64,000 nucleotides of DNA from Aquimixticola soesokkakensis (lineage in GTDB: Bacteria; Pseudomonadota; Alphaproteobacteria; Rhodobacterales; Rhodobacteraceae): contig NZ_FWFS01000004.1 in assembly GCF_900172375.1 (NCBI RefSeq), positions 124,001 to 188,000 on the forward strand, given 5' to 3'. A program made the translations under genes and the position numbers. Shown here piece by piece: positions 1 to 8,011 of this stretch. The notes under the pieces were generated by a model. That model was not told the origin of the DNA, searched no databases, and saw only the letters and a list, made by a program, of their open reading frames with translations. Position 1 is the stretch's first letter, and each line of letters opens with the position of its first letter.

Positions 1-450
1 CGCTTCAAGCCGCGCGCGATCCTCGGCAATGGCTTCGGATTCCGCGATCACCGCAATGTCGGGCAATTGCGCCAGAACGGCATCAACAATGCGGGCTGAA
101 TTGGCAGTATTGCTACCCAAAGCATTGAAAAACAAAACTTTCAGCGCCGGATCCTCTTTGGAAAACCCCTGACGCACCGCCAGATAGTCGCCCAAAATCC
201 ACCCCGCCCCTCCCAATGCGGCCACCACCGTCAGAACGCCCAGCACCCGTGCGCGCAGCAGCGCAAGGACCACCCCGACCAGCAGCGCCAGCGCCAAGCT
301 CCACGGCGCAAGGCTGTCGAGAATGCGCGCGGGCGCATCGAGGGCCGTCATGTCAGGCACAAGCCGCGCCCCGATCCCCCCCGCCAGCAACGCCAGTGCG
401 ATCATCCCAAAGGCGCCGATCAGGCGATTGCGCAGCAGGGTCAGGGTCAT
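1..450 (-). CDS. Endonuclease/exonuclease/phosphatase family membrane protein (3' end cut off)
   Basis: An open frame runs from ATG at 450 to the window edge with no stop, giving 150 N-terminal residues. It begins MTLTLLRNRLIG, has three hydrophobic helices in the first 90 or so residues, and then reads KVLFFNALGSNTANSARIV followed by DIAVIAES. This is the start of an endonuclease/exonuclease/phosphatase (EEP) fold, where the N of FFNALG and the E of the IAES segment are the usual metal-site residues. The family cleaves phosphodiester or phosphoester bonds, and the substrate of the membrane-anchored bacterial forms is not known. The catalytic C-terminal half lies outside the window. Confidence 0.7.
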   Translation of the reverse strand, partial: MTLTLLRNRLIGAFGMIALALLAGGIGARLVPDMTALDAPARILDSLAPWSLALALLVGVVLALLRARVLGVLTVVAALGGAGWILGDYLAVRQGFSKEDPALKVLFFNALGSNTANSARIVDAVLAQLPDIAVIAESEAIAEDRARLEA

Positions 451-555
451 GGTCAGCGGGGCCTTTCGGACGGGTTTGCGCAGTTTTCAAGGCGCGCGCG
501 CCCAAATGCAAGGGCTGACAGGCCCTGCCTCACGCGAAGGTGTCGCCCCCGCGCC

Positions 556-1533
556 CTAGACGGCGGCAAAAACCGCATCCATCATCGCCTGCGTGCCGCG
601 CGCATCCTCCAAGGACCACCCGAAGGCCGTGCCCTGATGGGCGGCGCGCACAAAGGCTTCCACCTGCAAGGCATATTGCCGCGCACCGACGAAACTCTCG
701 ACGCGGCTGCCCGTTTTATCCGTCAGAACCAATCGTGCAGGCCCCGCAAGGTCGGCGTTGAACGGGGTCTCCAGCGTCAGCATCCCGTCGCTGCCGTGAA
801 AGCAGAAAGACTGGCTGGGCGTCATCCGCATAGAGGTCAGCGAATGAAAGCTAAAGCCACCCTCTTGGGGCCCGAAACGCGCACAGACCTCGGCCATCGT
901 ATCGACCCCGCCCTCGAAGACGCAGTTGGTATAGGTGATGCCCGCCGGCTCAGTGCCCGTCACAAAGCGTGTCAAACCAAAGGTATAGACGCCGATGTCG
1001 CGGATCGAGCCGCCCCCGAACGCCGCATTGTTGCGAATATTGTCGTGATCCCCGCGCTTGTCGTAGGTAAAGCGCGCCGACACATGCGCAAGCCTGCCAA
1101 GCGCGCCCTGCGCCACCAGCTCGCGCGCACGTTGCCACTGCGGATGATGCACCACCATGAAGGCCTCGGCGCAAAGTTTCCCCTGCGCACGGCTTGTGGC
1201 AATCAACCCGTCGATCTCATTCGCCTGTAGGGCAATCGGCTTTTCCACCAGCACATGCTTGCCCGCCATAAGCGCCCTTTTGGCCCATTCCACATGCAGA
1301 TGGTTGGGCAGCGGAACATAGACCGCGTCGATTTCAGGGCTGTCGAGCAGCGCCTGATAGTCGCTGTAAACGTGCAGATCGGGGCAAAACGCCACGAAAG
1401 GCGTCGCTTTTTCCATCGCGGAGGTCGCAAGCGCGGCAAAGCGCGCGCCCTGGGCTTCGTGGATCGCCCGCGCCATCGTCGTGCGCGCGAAATTCGAGGC
1501 GCCCAAAACGCCCCACCGCATCGGATGTGTCAT
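556..1533 (-). CDS. Gfo/Idh/MocA family NAD(P)-dependent oxidoreductase
   Basis: A protein of 325 residues starting MTHPMRWGVLGASNFA, a Rossmann GxLGASxxA nucleotide-binding loop. The family signature VLVEKPIAL (EKP) lies near residue 95, followed by the alpha/beta substrate domain. Members oxidise or reduce sugars, inositols or dihydrodiols with NAD(P), but the sequence does not identify the substrate. The start at 1533 is chosen because the Rossmann motif begins within ten residues of it; the open frame continues upstream without family similarity. It runs toward the partial gene at the window edge, about 105 bp away, and lies downstream of rpoH on the same strand. Confidence 0.85.
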   Translation of the reverse strand: MTHPMRWGVLGASNFARTTMARAIHEAQGARFAALATSAMEKATPFVAFCPDLHVYSDYQALLDSPEIDAVYVPLPNHLHVEWAKRALMAGKHVLVEKPIALQANEIDGLIATSRAQGKLCAEAFMVVHHPQWQRARELVAQGALGRLAHVSARFTYDKRGDHDNIRNNAAFGGGSIRDIGVYTFGLTRFVTGTEPAGITYTNCVFEGGVDTMAEVCARFGPQEGGFSFHSLTSMRMTPSQSFCFHGSDGMLTLETPFNADLAGPARLVLTDKTGSRVESFVGARQYALQVEAFVRAAHQGTAFGWSLEDARGTQAMMDAVFAAV

Positions 1534-1666
1534 ATTCCGGCCTCCCCAGCCCGTGAAATCATGTCTGTTGGCGCTACCATGGCCCAAAGCCCCCTCGCCC
1601 GAAACCCCAAAGAAAAAGGGACGGTCCCCCGCCCCTTTTCGCATCGCATGATGGTCGCAAACAGGA

Positions 1667-2563
1667 TCAGTCCTCGGACAGCAGACCCTGCTGCGCGGCA
1701 AGCTCTTGCATGCGTTTTTGCAACTTCTCGAACGCGCGCACCTCGATCTGGCGGATACGTTCGCGCGACACCTCGTAGCGCCCCGATAGATCCTCAAGCG
1801 TAACAGGCTGGTCCTGCAAGCGGCGCTGAATCAGGATGTCGCGCTCGCGTTCGTTGAGCACTTCCATCGCCTCGGCCATCATTTCACGACGGCTTTCCAA
1901 TTCGTCGCGCTCGGCAAAATCGCCGGCCTGATCCGCAGTTTCATCCTCAAGCCAGTCCTGCCACTGCGCGGTGCCATCGTCCTCGGACCCCACGGAGGCA
2001 TTGAGCGACGCATCGCCCCCCGCCATCCGGCGGTTCATCGAAATCACCTCGTCTTCGGTGACGCCCAGATCGGTCGCAATCCGCTGCACATTGTCAGGGC
2101 GCAGATCGCCCTCTTCAAAGGCCCCGATGCGCGCCTTGGCCTTGCGCAGATTGAAAAACAGTTTCTTTTGCGCAGAGGTCGTGCCCAGCTTCACAAGGCT
2201 CCACGAGCGCAGGATATATTCCTGGATACTCGCGCGGATCCACCACATCGCATAGGTCGACAGGCGAAATCCCTTTTCGGGATCAAAGCGTTTGACCGCC
2301 TGCATCAACCCCACATTGGCTTCGGAAATCACTTCGGCTTGGGGCAGGCCGTAGCCGCGATAGCCCATCGCGATTTTTGCCGCCAGACGCAGGTGGGAGG
2401 TGACCAGCTTGTGCGCCGAGGAACTGTCCTGGTTTTCCACCCAGTTCTTGGCAAGCATGTATTCCTCTTCCGGCTCCAGCATCGGGAACTTGCGGATTTC
2501 TTGCAGGTAGCGGTTCAGCCCCTGTTCCGGTGACGGTGCCGGCAAATTTGCGTAGTTGGCCAT
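1667..2563 (-). CDS. rpoH: RNA polymerase sigma-32 factor RpoH (heat-shock sigma)
   Basis: A protein of 298 residues. It directs RNA polymerase to heat-shock promoters. Sigma-70 region 2 is clear (GYGLPQAEVISEANVGLM, then RLSTYAMWWIRASIQEYI). The RpoH box QKKLFFNLRKAK follows at about residue 135, which separates RpoH from RpoD. Region 4 ends with a helix-turn-helix, [19 protein letters not shown]. Two ATGs stand in tandem (2566 and 2563); AGGAG at 2569-2573 is correctly spaced only for the second. Many Rhodobacterales carry two RpoH paralogues, and the window does not show which one this is. Confidence 0.95.
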   Translation of the reverse strand: MANYANLPAPSPEQGLNRYLQEIRKFPMLEPEEEYMLAKNWVENQDSSSAHKLVTSHLRLAAKIAMGYRGYGLPQAEVISEANVGLMQAVKRFDPEKGFRLSTYAMWWIRASIQEYILRSWSLVKLGTTSAQKKLFFNLRKAKARIGAFEEGDLRPDNVQRIATDLGVTEDEVISMNRRMAGGDASLNASVGSEDDGTAQWQDWLEDETADQAGDFAERDELESRREMMAEAMEVLNERERDILIQRRLQDQPVTLEDLSGRYEVSRERIRQIEVRAFEKLQKRMQELAAQQGLLSED

Positions 2564-2807
2564 CATCTCTCCTCGCGCCCCGCGAATGTATCGAGGCTTA
2601 ACATATCTGGGATCGCGGTTCGGGCGTTCAAGGGAGTATTCCCCTTCGGCGCCGATAAAACGTTAACGCAAAGCAGTTTTTGACACTGATCGACGCGCCA
2701 ACCCTATACCTCAGGACGTATAATGCGCGCGATGCCGGTGCTGTTCCACAAAACCCGTCCCCGCTCACGCCAATGTGGTTCATGTTACACCCGCAAGCGC
2801 CGTGCGA

Positions 2808-3830
2808 TCAGCCCAGAATGTCCAACAGGCCCTGAAAATCCTGCGGCAGCGCCGCTTCGAAATGGACATCCTCGCCCGTCACCGGATGGACAAAGCCCAA
2901 CACGGCAGCGTGCAGCGCCTGACGGGGAAACTCCGCCAAAGCATCGCGCGCGGCCTGCGGCAGGGCCTCGCGCCCGATTTTGCGCTTATTCCCGTAGGTT
3001 TGATCCCCCACAAGGCTGTGGCCCGCATGGGTCATATGCACGCGAATCTGATGCGTGCGACCGGTTTCCAGCCAACATTCCATCAGCGCCACAGAGGGCG
3101 GCGCCCCGAAGGCCTCGACGACCCGCGCGCGGGTGATCGCGTGCCGCCCCCCCGAAAAACACACCGCCTGACGTTGGCGGTCATGTTTGTGGCGCGCCAG
3201 TTCGGTGGTGATTTTCATGATATTCGAGCCCTCGAACGACACCCCCCTTGTGCCGCGCAGACGGGGATCTGCAGCATCGGGCACCCCATAGACCAGCGCG
3301 GTATATTTGCGCTCGACGGTATGTTTTTCGAATTGTTTGGCCAACCCGTGATGGGCCTCGTCGGATTTCGCCACCACCAAAAGACCCGAGGTATCCTTGT
3401 CGATGCGATGCACGATACCGGGGCGTTTTTCCCCGCCGATGCCCGACAGGCTGTCGCCGCAGTGATGCATCAGCGCATTCACCAGCGTACCGCGCGGGGT
3501 GCCGGGGGCGGGGTGGACCACCATGCCGACGGGTTTGTTCACAACGATGAGATGCGCATCTTCAAAGACCACCTCAAGCGGAATGTCTTCGGGCACAAGC
3601 GCGGTATCCACCGCCTCCTCGACGGTGATCTCGACCACATCGCCCTGCGCAACTTTGGCCTTTTGATCCGTCGCCAATGTGCCGTTCACGGTCACCGCCT
3701 CTTCGACCAACAGCTTGGCCAGACGCGAGCGCGACAGGTTCGCCTCGGCTGGCACATCGCGCGCAATCGCTTTATCAAGACGGTTGGGCGGATCTTCCGC
3801 GATGGTGAAAGAGACAGTGATGAACGGCAT
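2808..3830 (-). CDS. rluD: RluA/RluD-family 23S rRNA pseudouridine synthase
   Basis: A protein of 340 residues. An N-terminal S4 RNA-binding domain (SRSRLAKLLVEEAVTVNG, residues about 32-50) precedes the RluA catalytic domain. The active-site motif HRIDKDTSGLLVVAK carries the catalytic Asp, and ETGRTHQIRVHM is the second conserved block. RluD modifies U1911, U1915 and U1917 in helix 69 of 23S rRNA in E. coli. Length and S4 domain fit RluD, although RluC has similar architecture. The start at 3830 overlaps the divergent DUF6476 gene by 11 bp, so the two promoters must lie inside each other's coding sequence or use slightly later starts. Confidence 0.85.
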   Translation of the reverse strand: MPFITVSFTIAEDPPNRLDKAIARDVPAEANLSRSRLAKLLVEEAVTVNGTLATDQKAKVAQGDVVEITVEEAVDTALVPEDIPLEVVFEDAHLIVVNKPVGMVVHPAPGTPRGTLVNALMHHCGDSLSGIGGEKRPGIVHRIDKDTSGLLVVAKSDEAHHGLAKQFEKHTVERKYTALVYGVPDAADPRLRGTRGVSFEGSNIMKITTELARHKHDRQRQAVCFSGGRHAITRARVVEAFGAPPSVALMECWLETGRTHQIRVHMTHAGHSLVGDQTYGNKRKIGREALPQAARDALAEFPRQALHAAVLGFVHPVTGEDVHFEAALPQDFQGLLDILG

Positions 3831-4164
3831 GCGGCAAGAGGCTCCGGCGGAATTTGAAGAAACACCGCAGCTGCGGATGTTGCGGCGTTTGGTCGTCACG
3901 CTGATGGTGACCATGATTTTGGGGCTTGTAGTCCTGATCGGGCTGATTGTCATCCGCTTCCGTGCGCCTCAGCAGGCCATCACCCTGCCCGAGGCAATCA
4001 CCTTGGCGGGGTCGGGTACAGCCGTGGCGGTGACGCAGGGCATGGGGTGGTACGCGGTGGTGGTGCTTGACGGCGATGCCGAGCGCATCGAGATCTACAC
4101 GCGGGACGGCGATCTGCGCCAGAGCGTTCCAATCACTCCCTCCGTCGCACCCGCCGCGCCCTGA
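3820..4164 (+). CDS. DUF6476 family single-pass membrane protein
   Basis: A protein of 114 residues starting MNGMRQEAPAEFEE, with an alternative ATG at 3829. One strong transmembrane helix (LVVTLMVTMILGLVVLIGLIVI, residues about 27-48) is followed by a compact periplasmic domain reading AVAVTQGMGWYAVVVLDGDAERIEIY. This matches the short DUF6476 family found next to rluD in Rhodobacterales. Its function is unknown. It runs convergently toward the tRNA-His remnant at 4267 and is the last host gene before the prophage. Confidence 0.7.
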   Translation: MNGMRQEAPAEFEETPQLRMLRRLVVTLMVTMILGLVVLIGLIVIRFRAPQQAITLPEAITLAGSGTAVAVTQGMGWYAVVVLDGDAERIEIYTRDGDLRQSVPITPSVAPAAP

Positions 4165-4266
4165 TCGCCAAAGCGCGCAGCCCCGTGCCGGCGCGCCGCA
4201 CAAACAGCTGCCCGAGGGCTTTGCATGAAGCCATTCCATCAGCGTATCGCGTAACATCGGGGGGAA

Positions 4267-4314
4267 ATGGTACCACCACCCCGGCTCGAACGGGGGACCT
4301 CCTGATCCACAATC
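4267..4314 (-). other. Prophage attachment site, left copy (3' part of tRNA-His)
   Basis: These 48 bp are identical to 40563-40610. They comprise the last 47 nt of a tRNA-His gene (anticodon loop, T arm, acceptor 3' strand and CCA) plus one flanking base. The sequence stops matching at 4315. Because the intact tRNA lies at the other end, this copy is the original host 3' end displaced by integration. Confidence 0.93.
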
Positions 4315-4340
4315 CTATTTGAAATCAGGCAACACCAAGT

Positions 4341-4414
4341 AAAATCAATCTCTTAACTCTCTCGGTTGGATCACAAGAGCGGCGATATTTGCCGTTCATG
4401 CGACGGTTGGATCA
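4341..4414. repeat. Integrase arm-type sites, left end
   Basis: The element CGGTTGGATCA occurs at 4363-4373 and again at 4404-4414. The 10-mer AAAATCAATC lies at 4341-4350. Both have inverted partners at the right end (GATCCAACCG at 40522-40531 and GATTGATTTT at 40553-40562). Short repeats flanking the core at both ends are what tyrosine integrases bind as arm sites. Confidence 0.65.
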
Positions 4415-4453
4415 ATCCCGATCCGCCGAAATTCCAACGAGAGGAACTGAGAA

Positions 4454-4786
4454 ATGAAGACGAGCGAGAGACTGGCCGGAGAGCTGCGCAAGGCCGCCGC
4501 AAAAGCCAACCAACAGAATGCCACGACTTACGAGAAACTGGCCGTGCGCGCCCTTACGGGGGAATTTGATGACTACGGCACAGTGCACCTGTGCGGTCCG
4601 ACCGCGCTGCATGAGGCTCTCATGGCCGCAGGGCTCACAAAATTTGCAGCCCGTGTCGCAAATGGTGAATTTGACGCGACCGAAGAGGAAAGCGACGAGT
4701 GGGCCAATTCTGCCGAGGGTCGAGAGGCCATGAAGGACTTTACCAGCGAGCAGCGCGCCGTTTTGTTCGGTGTCTACAATGGCTGA
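4454..4786 (+). CDS. Hypothetical prophage protein
   Basis: A protein of 110 residues starting MKTSERLAGELRKAAA, preceded by the purine-rich ribosome site GAGAGGAACTGAG. I do not recognise a family. It looks soluble and helical, with an acidic stretch ATEEESDEW near residue 78. Its 3' end overlaps the start of the DUF5131 gene by 8 bp, so the two are probably translated together. They form a short plus-strand group just inside the left attachment site, where temperate phages often carry cargo. Confidence 0.65.
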   Translation: MKTSERLAGELRKAAAKANQQNATTYEKLAVRALTGEFDDYGTVHLCGPTALHEALMAAGLTKFAARVANGEFDATEEESDEWANSAEGREAMKDFTSEQRAVLFGVYNG

Positions 4787-5705
4787 GAACAGCAACATCG
4801 AATGGACCACCCACACGTTCAATCCGTGGGAAGGCTGTCAGAAGGTCGGCCCCGGGTGCGACAACTGCTATGCGGAGGCGCGCAACGTCCGCTTTACAGG
4901 CGGCACTAATTGGGGCCCGAGCGCACCCCGCCGCCGCACAAGCGCGTCCAATTGGGCGAAACCGATCCGGTGGAACAAAGAGGCGGAAAAGTTCTGCACT
5001 CGCCCGCGCGTTTTCTGCGCCAGCCTAGCAGACGTGTTTGACAATGCCGTTGATCCGAAATGGCGGGCCGACCTGTTTGACCTGATCCGCGCGACACCGA
5101 ATCTGGATTGGCTCTTGCTGACAAAGCGCCCTGGAAACATCGCAAAGATGCTGCCCGCCGATTGGGGTGTAGGTTGGGAAAATGTCTGGTTGGGATGCAC
5201 CATCGTCAATCAGGCTGAGGCAGAGCGCGACATTCCGAAGCTGCTGGCCGTGCCCGCTGCGGTGCGATTCCTGAGCATGGAGCCGCTGCTAGGGCCTGTC
5301 GATCTGACGAGTCTTTGCGAGGACGGGTGGAGCGCGATAGACGCACTCAGGTCATACTCGGCAAATCAAGCCAGCGCCGATTGGGGCGATGAGGATGAAG
5401 GCCCATTTGTAGATCAGCCAGCACTCGACTGGATCATCGCTGGCGGAGAGAGCGGCCCGAATGCGCGCCCGATGAACCCACAGTGGGCACGGTCCCTGCG
5501 CGATCAGTGTAAGGCCGCTGGTGTCGCCTTTCACTTCAAGCAGTGGGGCGAATGGGTCTCAGTGTCGGAGGCAGAGGGACCGGGCGATCATTTCAAATTT
5601 CCAGACGGACGAACAGTGCGCCGCACGGGCAAGAAACTCGCAGGCCGCACGCTCGATGGCGTCGAGCATGATGGATACCCCCACCCCAACGAGAGGAGGC
5701 CGTGA
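4779..5705 (+). CDS. Phage Gp37/Gp68-like DUF5131 family protein (radical SAM-like cysteines)
   Basis: A protein of 308 residues from ATG 4779 (an in-frame GTG lies at 4770). It starts with IEWTTHTFNPWEGCQKVG and then GCDNCYAE, giving a C-x7-C-x2-C cysteine cluster typical of DUF5131 (phage Gp37/Gp68). The rest includes DWLLLTKRP and GGESGPNARPMNPQWARSLRDQC, also family hallmarks. The three-cysteine pattern recalls a radical-SAM 4Fe-4S site, and a nucleic acid modification or repair role is sometimes suggested, but no reaction is established. It overlaps both neighbours in a three-gene plus-strand set. Confidence 0.85.
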   Translation: MAENSNIEWTTHTFNPWEGCQKVGPGCDNCYAEARNVRFTGGTNWGPSAPRRRTSASNWAKPIRWNKEAEKFCTRPRVFCASLADVFDNAVDPKWRADLFDLIRATPNLDWLLLTKRPGNIAKMLPADWGVGWENVWLGCTIVNQAEAERDIPKLLAVPAAVRFLSMEPLLGPVDLTSLCEDGWSAIDALRSYSANQASADWGDEDEGPFVDQPALDWIIAGGESGPNARPMNPQWARSLRDQCKAAGVAFHFKQWGEWVSVSEAEGPGDHFKFPDGRTVRRTGKKLAGRTLDGVEHDGYPHPNERRP

Positions 5706-5890
5706 TTGCTGAAAACGAAACAGACGCAGCGTGGATAGATGATGCCTGCGAGATTTTCGACGACCACGCGCAAAACCTTGGCTGGGCACGACACGTATAT
5801 TCGGACAATCTGCGCGCCCTGTCCGCCCGCGTGGTGGAGCTGGAAGCCGCGCTTGGGTTGGGAGCGGCTAATCAAGGCATAGCTTCCTAA
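5702..5890 (+). CDS. Small hypothetical prophage protein
   Basis: A protein of 62 residues using a GTG start that overlaps the DUF5131 stop (GTGA), with AGGAGG just upstream. The sequence is acidic and helical (WIDDACEIFDDHAQNLGWARHVY) and ends in a possible short coiled coil (LSARVVELEAALGLG). The function is not recognisable. The tight overlap and strong ribosome site support it as real. Confidence 0.6.
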   Translation: MIAENETDAAWIDDACEIFDDHAQNLGWARHVYSDNLRALSARVVELEAALGLGAANQGIAS

Positions 5891-5970
5891 AAAGATCTGG
5901 AACTTTTTCAGTAAGGGCACAATAAAGAGCTCTGACTGTAAAATTTTAAATTTCAAGGGTATTTGGATAG

Positions 5971-6486
5971 ATGCAACTCGTTTCGAACTTTAACGGCCAC
6001 TGGCAAGCTCTCACCAAACAATGGGAGGAAGAGTGCCAAAATTATGGTGAAAATTTCGAGGACTATGCGGCTGCTTCCATGCCAATCCTAGAAGAACTAG
6101 CTTCCTCTGAGCCCACCAATCGTGCAGCTGGTGTCTACGCTGCAACGGATGGAAATGGTAAGTACATTGCAGCGTGTCATGCAAACTGCTCCCATCTTCC
6201 TGGTTATGACGGCAAAGTTTTGCGCATTCGGCACATCACTTTTTCTCCTGATTTTGACTTCGGAGACAGCCACGTACTTCGCTCATATGAAGATGCGCTC
6301 GTCAGTGTGTTCGTTGGAACAATCAGCTTATCTTTCAACGAGATGAAAGCTCGCCACATCAAGTTTCACCTACGTAGTTTTGCGGAGATTCAGTTCGCTC
6401 ATCGCTTCACAGAGGAAGCCGAAAAGGACGGCAATTTCAAAGAAGTTAAGATGAAGGGCGCTTGGATTTACCTTTCAAAAACCTAA
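5971..6486 (+). CDS. Hypothetical AT-rich prophage cargo protein
   Basis: A protein of 171 residues starting MQLVSNFNGHWQALTKQWEEEC. Base composition is clearly more AT-rich than the surrounding phage genes (runs such as AAATTTCAAGG upstream), which suggests a separate origin. The middle, GKVLRIRHITFSPDFDFGD, loosely resembles the strand before the acetyl-CoA loop of GNAT acetyltransferases, but no R/Q-x-x-G-x-G/A loop is visible, so I do not call it one. The position near the attachment site, the plus strand and the terminator at 6747-6779 fit a lysogenic-conversion (moron) gene. Confidence 0.6.
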   Translation: MQLVSNFNGHWQALTKQWEEECQNYGENFEDYAAASMPILEELASSEPTNRAAGVYAATDGNGKYIAACHANCSHLPGYDGKVLRIRHITFSPDFDFGDSHVLRSYEDALVSVFVGTISLSFNEMKARHIKFHLRSFAEIQFAHRFTEEAEKDGNFKEVKMKGAWIYLSKT

Positions 6487-6579
6487 ATCTTGTCTAAGAA
6501 GATGATGTAAGAATCAGAAAATGATCAAAACACAGTAAGAAGCAACCTAGAAACACATCAAAAAAGTTCGGGACCAGAC

Positions 6580-6723
6580 ATGACAGAGCAAGTAGCAATG
6601 GCAAATGCGGTAGAAGCCGCCGTGCGTAAAGCGCTTCAGTCGATGACACTTGAGACCATCAAGAAATCAGATTTTTTTGGGATGAAGCAGCCATCTCCAA
6701 TTACGCAGAAATTGGCAGCTTAA
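6580..6723 (+). CDS. Small hypothetical ORF, 47 residues
   Basis: An open frame from ATG 6580 to TAA 6721-6723 encoding MTEQVAMANAVEAAVRKAL and ending PITQKLAA. It is amphipathic and helical in its first half. It lies in AT-rich cargo sequence and is followed 23 bp later by a strong intrinsic terminator, which supports a transcript ending here. No family is recognised, and no clear ribosome site is visible. Confidence 0.4.
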   Translation: MTEQVAMANAVEAAVRKALQSMTLETIKKSDFFGMKQPSPITQKLAA

Positions 6724-6746
6724 AGCTCCAAGATGCATCCTCGTGA

Positions 6747-6779
6747 AGGCCCACCCATAGAATTGGCTGGGCCTTTTTT
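6747..6779 (+). terminator. Rho-independent terminator of the left cargo operon
   Basis: A perfect 8-bp stem, AAGGCCCA (6747-6754) pairing with TGGGCCTT (6768-6775), followed by a run of T to 6779. It would end plus-strand transcription of 4454-6723. From 6780 to 6895 I see no gene. Confidence 0.75.
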
Positions 6780-6895
6780 GTTGCTCGAAAGTAAGTGGAT
6801 TTATAAACGTTCAGCGCTTGATTATTTGTCTATAAAAACCACTGTCCTACTGAACCACCCCCGCAAGCCCGCCATGCCGCGAAGCCCAGCTTCGC

Positions 6896-7321
6896 TCACT
6901 CCCTGAACACCACGGCCAGCCCCTGCCCGACCAACCACTGGTTGATGTCCTCGCCATTCACATAAACCGTGGCCAGATAGCGGCCAAACGAGCCCGTAGC
7001 CTCAGCATCACTTCGCTTCATCTTGTGCGTGCAGATGTAGACGGGCTGGCCTTGGATGCGCGATGTCAGCACGTCGATGGCCTCTTGGTATCCGGGCTGA
7101 CCACGCTCGGGCGTATTGATGCCGTAGAGCCGCAGGTGCTCGTTGTGCAGCCATGTATCAAAGCCGAGATCGATGTTCGCCACGATGGTGTCACCGTCGA
7201 TCACGCGCTGGACCTCGACGCGGTAGGTGTAGAGGCCGCAGTCGGGGACGGTGTCAGCGTGGGCAGGCATCGAGGCGAAGAGGAAGAGGGTGAGAAGTTT
7301 GCGCATGGCTTTAGAAACCAT
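6896..7321 (-). CDS. Secreted thermonuclease (staphylococcal nuclease-like)
   Basis: A protein of 141 residues. A signal peptide (MRKLLTLFLFASMPAHA, counting from an internal Met) precedes an SNase domain with RVIDGDTIVANI, LRLYGINTPERGQPG and GRYLATVYVNGEDINQWLV. These supply the metal-binding Asp and the catalytic Arg and Glu positions of the fold. The family hydrolyses DNA and RNA with calcium, and this one should act outside the inner membrane. ATG 7321 directly follows the upstream stop (TAAATG), suggesting coupled translation; ATG 7306 is the alternative. It is the last gene of the leftward late operon, after lysis, an unusual place for a nuclease. Confidence 0.85.
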   Translation of the reverse strand: MVSKAMRKLLTLFLFASMPAHADTVPDCGLYTYRVEVQRVIDGDTIVANIDLGFDTWLHNEHLRLYGINTPERGQPGYQEAIDVLTSRIQGQPVYICTHKMKRSDAEATGSFGRYLATVYVNGEDINQWLVGQGLAVVFRE

Positions 7322-7684
7322 TTAGGGCAGCGCGAGGGCAGGAGCGAACGCGAGGACGGCCCAAACAAAAAAGATTACAGGGGTGAAGCCGAATAAAAGG
7401 GCCGAGCCTTGAAACCATTTCCACCCTATGCATGAACCTAAGCCACCATTCTGAGCGTGCACTGCGATGTAGCTGCACACGTAGCTCAATGGCGCGCATG
7501 CAGCTCCGATTGAGAACTTAACCAATGCGCAAGAAGCGGCCACCATCAGGCTGTGGCTCGCTGTCGCAGATGTCGATGCGAGAAAACCCAATAGAGCAAC
7601 TGCGGCCGCACCATTCAGCAGGAAAGCGCCCTTCACAGCTTCGATCCCGATTAAAACCGCCTCTTCCCTCGAACTAGACGCCAT
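7322..7684 (-). CDS. Small multi-pass membrane protein in the lysis region
   Basis: A protein of 120 residues from ATG 7684, placed about 8 nt after AGGGAT; ATG 7690 is possible. Three or four hydrophobic helices are visible (GAFLLNGAAAVALLGFLAS, SLMVAASCALVKFSIGAACA, WFQGSALLFGFTPVIFFVWAVLAF). No family is recognised. It sits between Rz1 and the nuclease, so it may be a second holin, an antiholin or a superinfection-exclusion protein, but nothing in the sequence decides this. Confidence 0.65.
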   Translation of the reverse strand: MASSSREEAVLIGIEAVKGAFLLNGAAAVALLGFLASTSATASHSLMVAASCALVKFSIGAACAPLSYVCSYIAVHAQNGGLGSCIGWKWFQGSALLFGFTPVIFFVWAVLAFAPALALP

Positions 7685-7759
7685 CCGCATATCCCTGATC
7701 TACGCAACCGTATTTTAGTATCGTGGGATTCTTCAACGAATGCGAGATTAAACAAAGCC

Positions 7760-8011
7760 TCAACACACCGCGACAATACAAACCACCCCAATCAACCCGT
7801 CGATCTGCGCGTCCGCCCCTTCCATCCACTCCCGACTATCCAATACATAGCCCGCCTGCACACGGTTTGACGCACCGGCAGGCGGGATTTCTGTGAGCGG
7901 CTCACGGCGCAGCAACTCGCTCGGCACCTCAACGATTGGCTTCGCGTGATCGCAGGACGTCAAAAGCCCGATCGACAACAGGGCTACGGCAAGTTTCGGG
8001 ATCGTCCACAT
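7760..8011 (-). CDS. Rz1-like outer-membrane spanin lipoprotein
   Basis: A protein of 83 residues from ATG 8011 (MWTIPKLAVALLSIGLLTSC). LLTSC is a lipobox, so the mature protein would be lipid-anchored in the outer membrane, and it is rich in Pro and polar residues (VEVPSELLRREPLTEIPPAG). The start lies inside the 3' end of the Rz gene in another frame (overlap 7929-8011), the classic nested Rz/Rz1 arrangement. With Rz it would fuse inner and outer membranes in the last lysis step. The C-terminus (GLIGVVCIVAVC) is unusually hydrophobic for an Rz1. Confidence 0.75.
   Translation of the reverse strand: MWTIPKLAVALLSIGLLTSCDHAKPIVEVPSELLRREPLTEIPPAGASNRVQAGYVLDSREWMEGADAQIDGLIGVVCIVAVC

Noticed and set aside
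3775-4257. Minus-strand frame opposite DUF6476 beginning MLRDTLMEWLHAK
   Set aside because: Most of it is antisense to the well-formed membrane protein on the plus strand and it has repeated Gly/Arg/Cys composition typical of shadows.
5971-6486. GNAT acetyltransferase
   Set aside because: One strand resembles the family, but the acetyl-CoA binding R/Q-x-x-G-x-G/A loop is absent.
6879-6895. Stem GCGAAGC/GCTTCGC right after the thermonuclease stop as a terminator
   Set aside because: The 7-bp stem is real but has no T run in the minus-strand direction, so I do not list it as an intrinsic terminator.
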